Translations under genes and position numbers: made by a program
Shown: one piece after another, positions 61,951-64,000 of the stretch
Numbering within the stretch: position 1 is the first letter of the stretch
Layout: every line of letters begins with the position of its first letter
Notes under the pieces: generated by a model
Told to the model about the DNA's origin: nothing
Seen by the model: the letters and a program-made list of their open reading frames with translations, nothing else
Database searches by the model: none
Assembly: GCA_910574455.1 (NCBI GenBank)
Contig: CAJSYZ010000001.1
Coordinates: 4,571,424 to 4,635,423, forward strand
Length of the DNA: 64,000 bases
Reading direction: 5' to 3'
Source: Trichaptum fuscoviolaceum
Taxonomy: Eukaryota > Basidiomycota > Agaricomycetes > Hymenochaetales > Trichaptaceae

Positions 61951-64000
61951 CTTATTTGCGAACGGGCCATGCCTTAATTCGGGTTTTCCACGATCAGCAT
62001 GGTCTACATTTGGAAAGTCTCCGTCTTCCTCTCTTAACCTCCAACCACGACCATCTCTCTTTCCTGGTGCCACCCGAAGTGTCGCTCTTCCCAACGCTTA
62101 GATTCTGCTGCTGACCTACGGGTGGAATCACACAGACTAAGTCGACTACATCGCACGAAATTATACAGCGCCTGCAGCTCCGTCTCCTCTGATGCAAACC
62201 ATTGAGAAGGACAAACATGTCGCAATCGGTCTTTCGGACCTTTATGTTTACCTTCTATCTTCTAACAATGTTATAAAAGGGTGTTGTAAGTTCTTTCTTC
62301 ACGGAACACTCTGGACTGATACAAAATCAGAGAGAAGCTCAACTATCTGTAGGCTCTAATCCTCCAATCCTATCCGTTCAACTTATCCGCCTAGGATTCA
62401 GACGTGTATGGAGCGCCTCAGATCTTTTCTGACGGTTCAGAGCCACAGCATCACAGTGAGAAAACTTCTGTTCCCAAAACGTCACTGCACTCTTAGTGCC
62501 CGTGTCTATTGGTTAATGAGAAAATTTGCAGGACGCGGCTTGCCATCCCTAAAATCAGAAGTACAAGATCTCGGTGCTAACTTAAAGCCCCAACCCAGCA
62601 TAGTCTGTCTATTCCTTATCATGGTCGCAGTTATCTTAGAAGTTCAGCCTGCGTTCTCTCTGGAGATACCAACATGGAGATAATCCAATCAAAATGTCGC
62701 GGAGAATATGCCAATGCGACGTAAATGCAATCGCCTGATCGCGGGGAAACTCGGTGAGAATCCCTTCTATTCATTCACAATCACCCGATTCTGACTGACT
62801 CTGGTAACTGTCTTGTGAAATAATACCTCAGCGTTTTCTGAATCGATATTCGAAACTTTGCGTCTCTCCACCCCGCACACGTCATGTGCTTGATAACGTC
62901 GCAAGTCATCCGCAAGAGGAAAGGGCGGACTCATCAGCTGCTTCTCAATAATGGAGCTCCAAACTTTTCATCTTCGCGCGACGTAATGCGGAAGAAGGAG
63001 AAAGTTGATAGTATGGGTGAATTGTTCTGTGAGCGGACCACACTTCAGAGTCACTTGTCGCATGCGAGCTTTGGTTCGCTGCTTGGCTAATGGTGTGTTT
63101 GAAAGAGCGTCCCAGCGATCCACGAAACTTGAACTAATGGTAAAGCGTTGGGCTGGACAAATACCCAGAATGAAAATGATCGGCGGAGACAAAATCCTGT
63201 TCGCCCACACTTTAGCTATATGCACAATTGCGTGGCGCGAGTGCCTGGACCTTGCTTCATAAGTCGTCGATACTTGTATCAAAACCTCCTTTCGAACTTC
63301 ACAGGCTATCCTCCCATTGGTCCTCAGTTCTGGTGGCGCAACTCCGATTTCCTTCATTCTAGCGCTTGAACCTTGACGATGTCTGCCCTAATACCTTTTA
63401 GGAGGAATTCGAAGATATCGATCAGGCGGGCGACTACTACTCACAAGTCCCCTATTCCTTTCATGTGAACAACATATCACAGTCGATGCACACGATCACC
63501 GGGAGATTCCGTGATATTCTCAGGGCCTACCTGTGATGCTTGGATGCCATAGGTATGTCTTTGGCAATGTGTCCTCACTTCATTAGTGGGCAATCATGAA
63601 ATTAGTAACCAAAAATATGCTTGCTCTTATTCCGGTACGTACATCTCTCAAAGCTATCCTTGAATTCTAAAAGTTAAAGTAGTGATGCCTTGTTCGGTCT
63701 TTTGACAGCCGTGTCTATTCATTGGATCTTGACTTGCTCCTGAAGATTCCATGCTTGATTTCTTGAAGCGCCCATGGGTGGTTCGTGATTCTAAGTGAAA
63801 CTTCAATGCACCTTTGCCCTTCGGTGAGCCTGTTCCTTTTATCGCTGTTTCTAAATCAAATCATGAGTTATCTTAGCGCGCAAACGATGGTGAGGTTTCC
63901 ACGACGGATTTATGGGGCTTCGATCTATTCGCGAGACTGCAACATCGGTCTCTGAGTCTCTTTGTTCGTCGACGGACAGATGTCAACGCAGTGATCCGCC
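61951..64000. other. Unresolved region with exon-like fragments
   Basis: Two stretches look coding on the plus strand but could not be joined: about 62,163-62,283 (IEKDKHVAIGLSDLYVYLLS, then a GTAAGT donor) and about 63,402-63,535 (EEFEDIDQAGDYYSQVPYSF then HVNNISQSMHTITGRFRDIL and a TGA). They may be parts of one gene with introns between, a decayed gene, or a gene running past 64,000. No family recognised. Confidence 0.35.

Noticed and set aside
62968..63357. 129-codon minus-strand open frame
   Set aside because: No recognisable domain; likely shadow of the unresolved plus-strand fragments.

Overview
The window is nuclear DNA of a filamentous fungus, almost certainly an Agaricomycete (Basidiomycota). 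Genes are intron-rich, with many introns of about 45-110 bp and GT..AG borders. Gene content is typical of mushroom-forming fungi: a cytochrome P450, an intronless F-box protein, a flavin monooxygenase, DM9/DUF3421 proteins and a Plavaka-type transposase. All coordinates were read by eye; exon borders come from reading frame, splice signals and family knowledge.

Positions 1-27,400 are a mostly conserved housekeeping segment: partial P450 (-), F-box protein (+), ExoIII/APE1-type AP endonuclease (+), sugar-porter MFS transporter (+), a small unknown protein (+), nicotinate phosphoribosyltransferase (-), class B flavin monooxygenase (+), a predicted mitochondrial unknown (-), a catalytically degenerate DEAD-box-like protein (+), FRG1 (-), ribosomal protein uL24 (+), a tyrosine/dual-specificity phosphatase (-), an FHA/coiled-coil/tail-anchored SLMAP/Far-type protein (+) and a CDF zinc transporter (-).

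Positions 27,990-48,780 are mobile DNA. A 2.88-kb element (27,998-30,874) has long inverted ends, an 8-9 bp target duplication and subterminal arrays of GGTAGTAA words. Next comes what I infer to be one 17.2-kb element (about 31,618-48,776), bounded by a 35-bp inverted repeat (28/35 matching, first 15 identical). It carries an apparently intact Plavaka transposase, a divergent accessory gene with a run of nine frame-neutral micro-exons, a convergent second accessory gene, a decayed BCS1-type AAA ATPase and an intact DEDDy 3'-5' exonuclease. It is the main candidate for an undescribed system.

Positions 48,780-64,000 return to host genes: a secreted amidase (+), a lineage-specific coiled-coil protein with a Pro-Ala tail (+), a 1.38-kb non-autonomous element (57,138-58,519; 49/50 bp inverted ends, 8-bp duplication), a divergent pair of DM9/DUF3421 genes, and a U2 spliceosomal RNA gene (-) at 61,712-61,900. 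The last 2 kb hold only exon-like fragments that I could not assemble into a gene.
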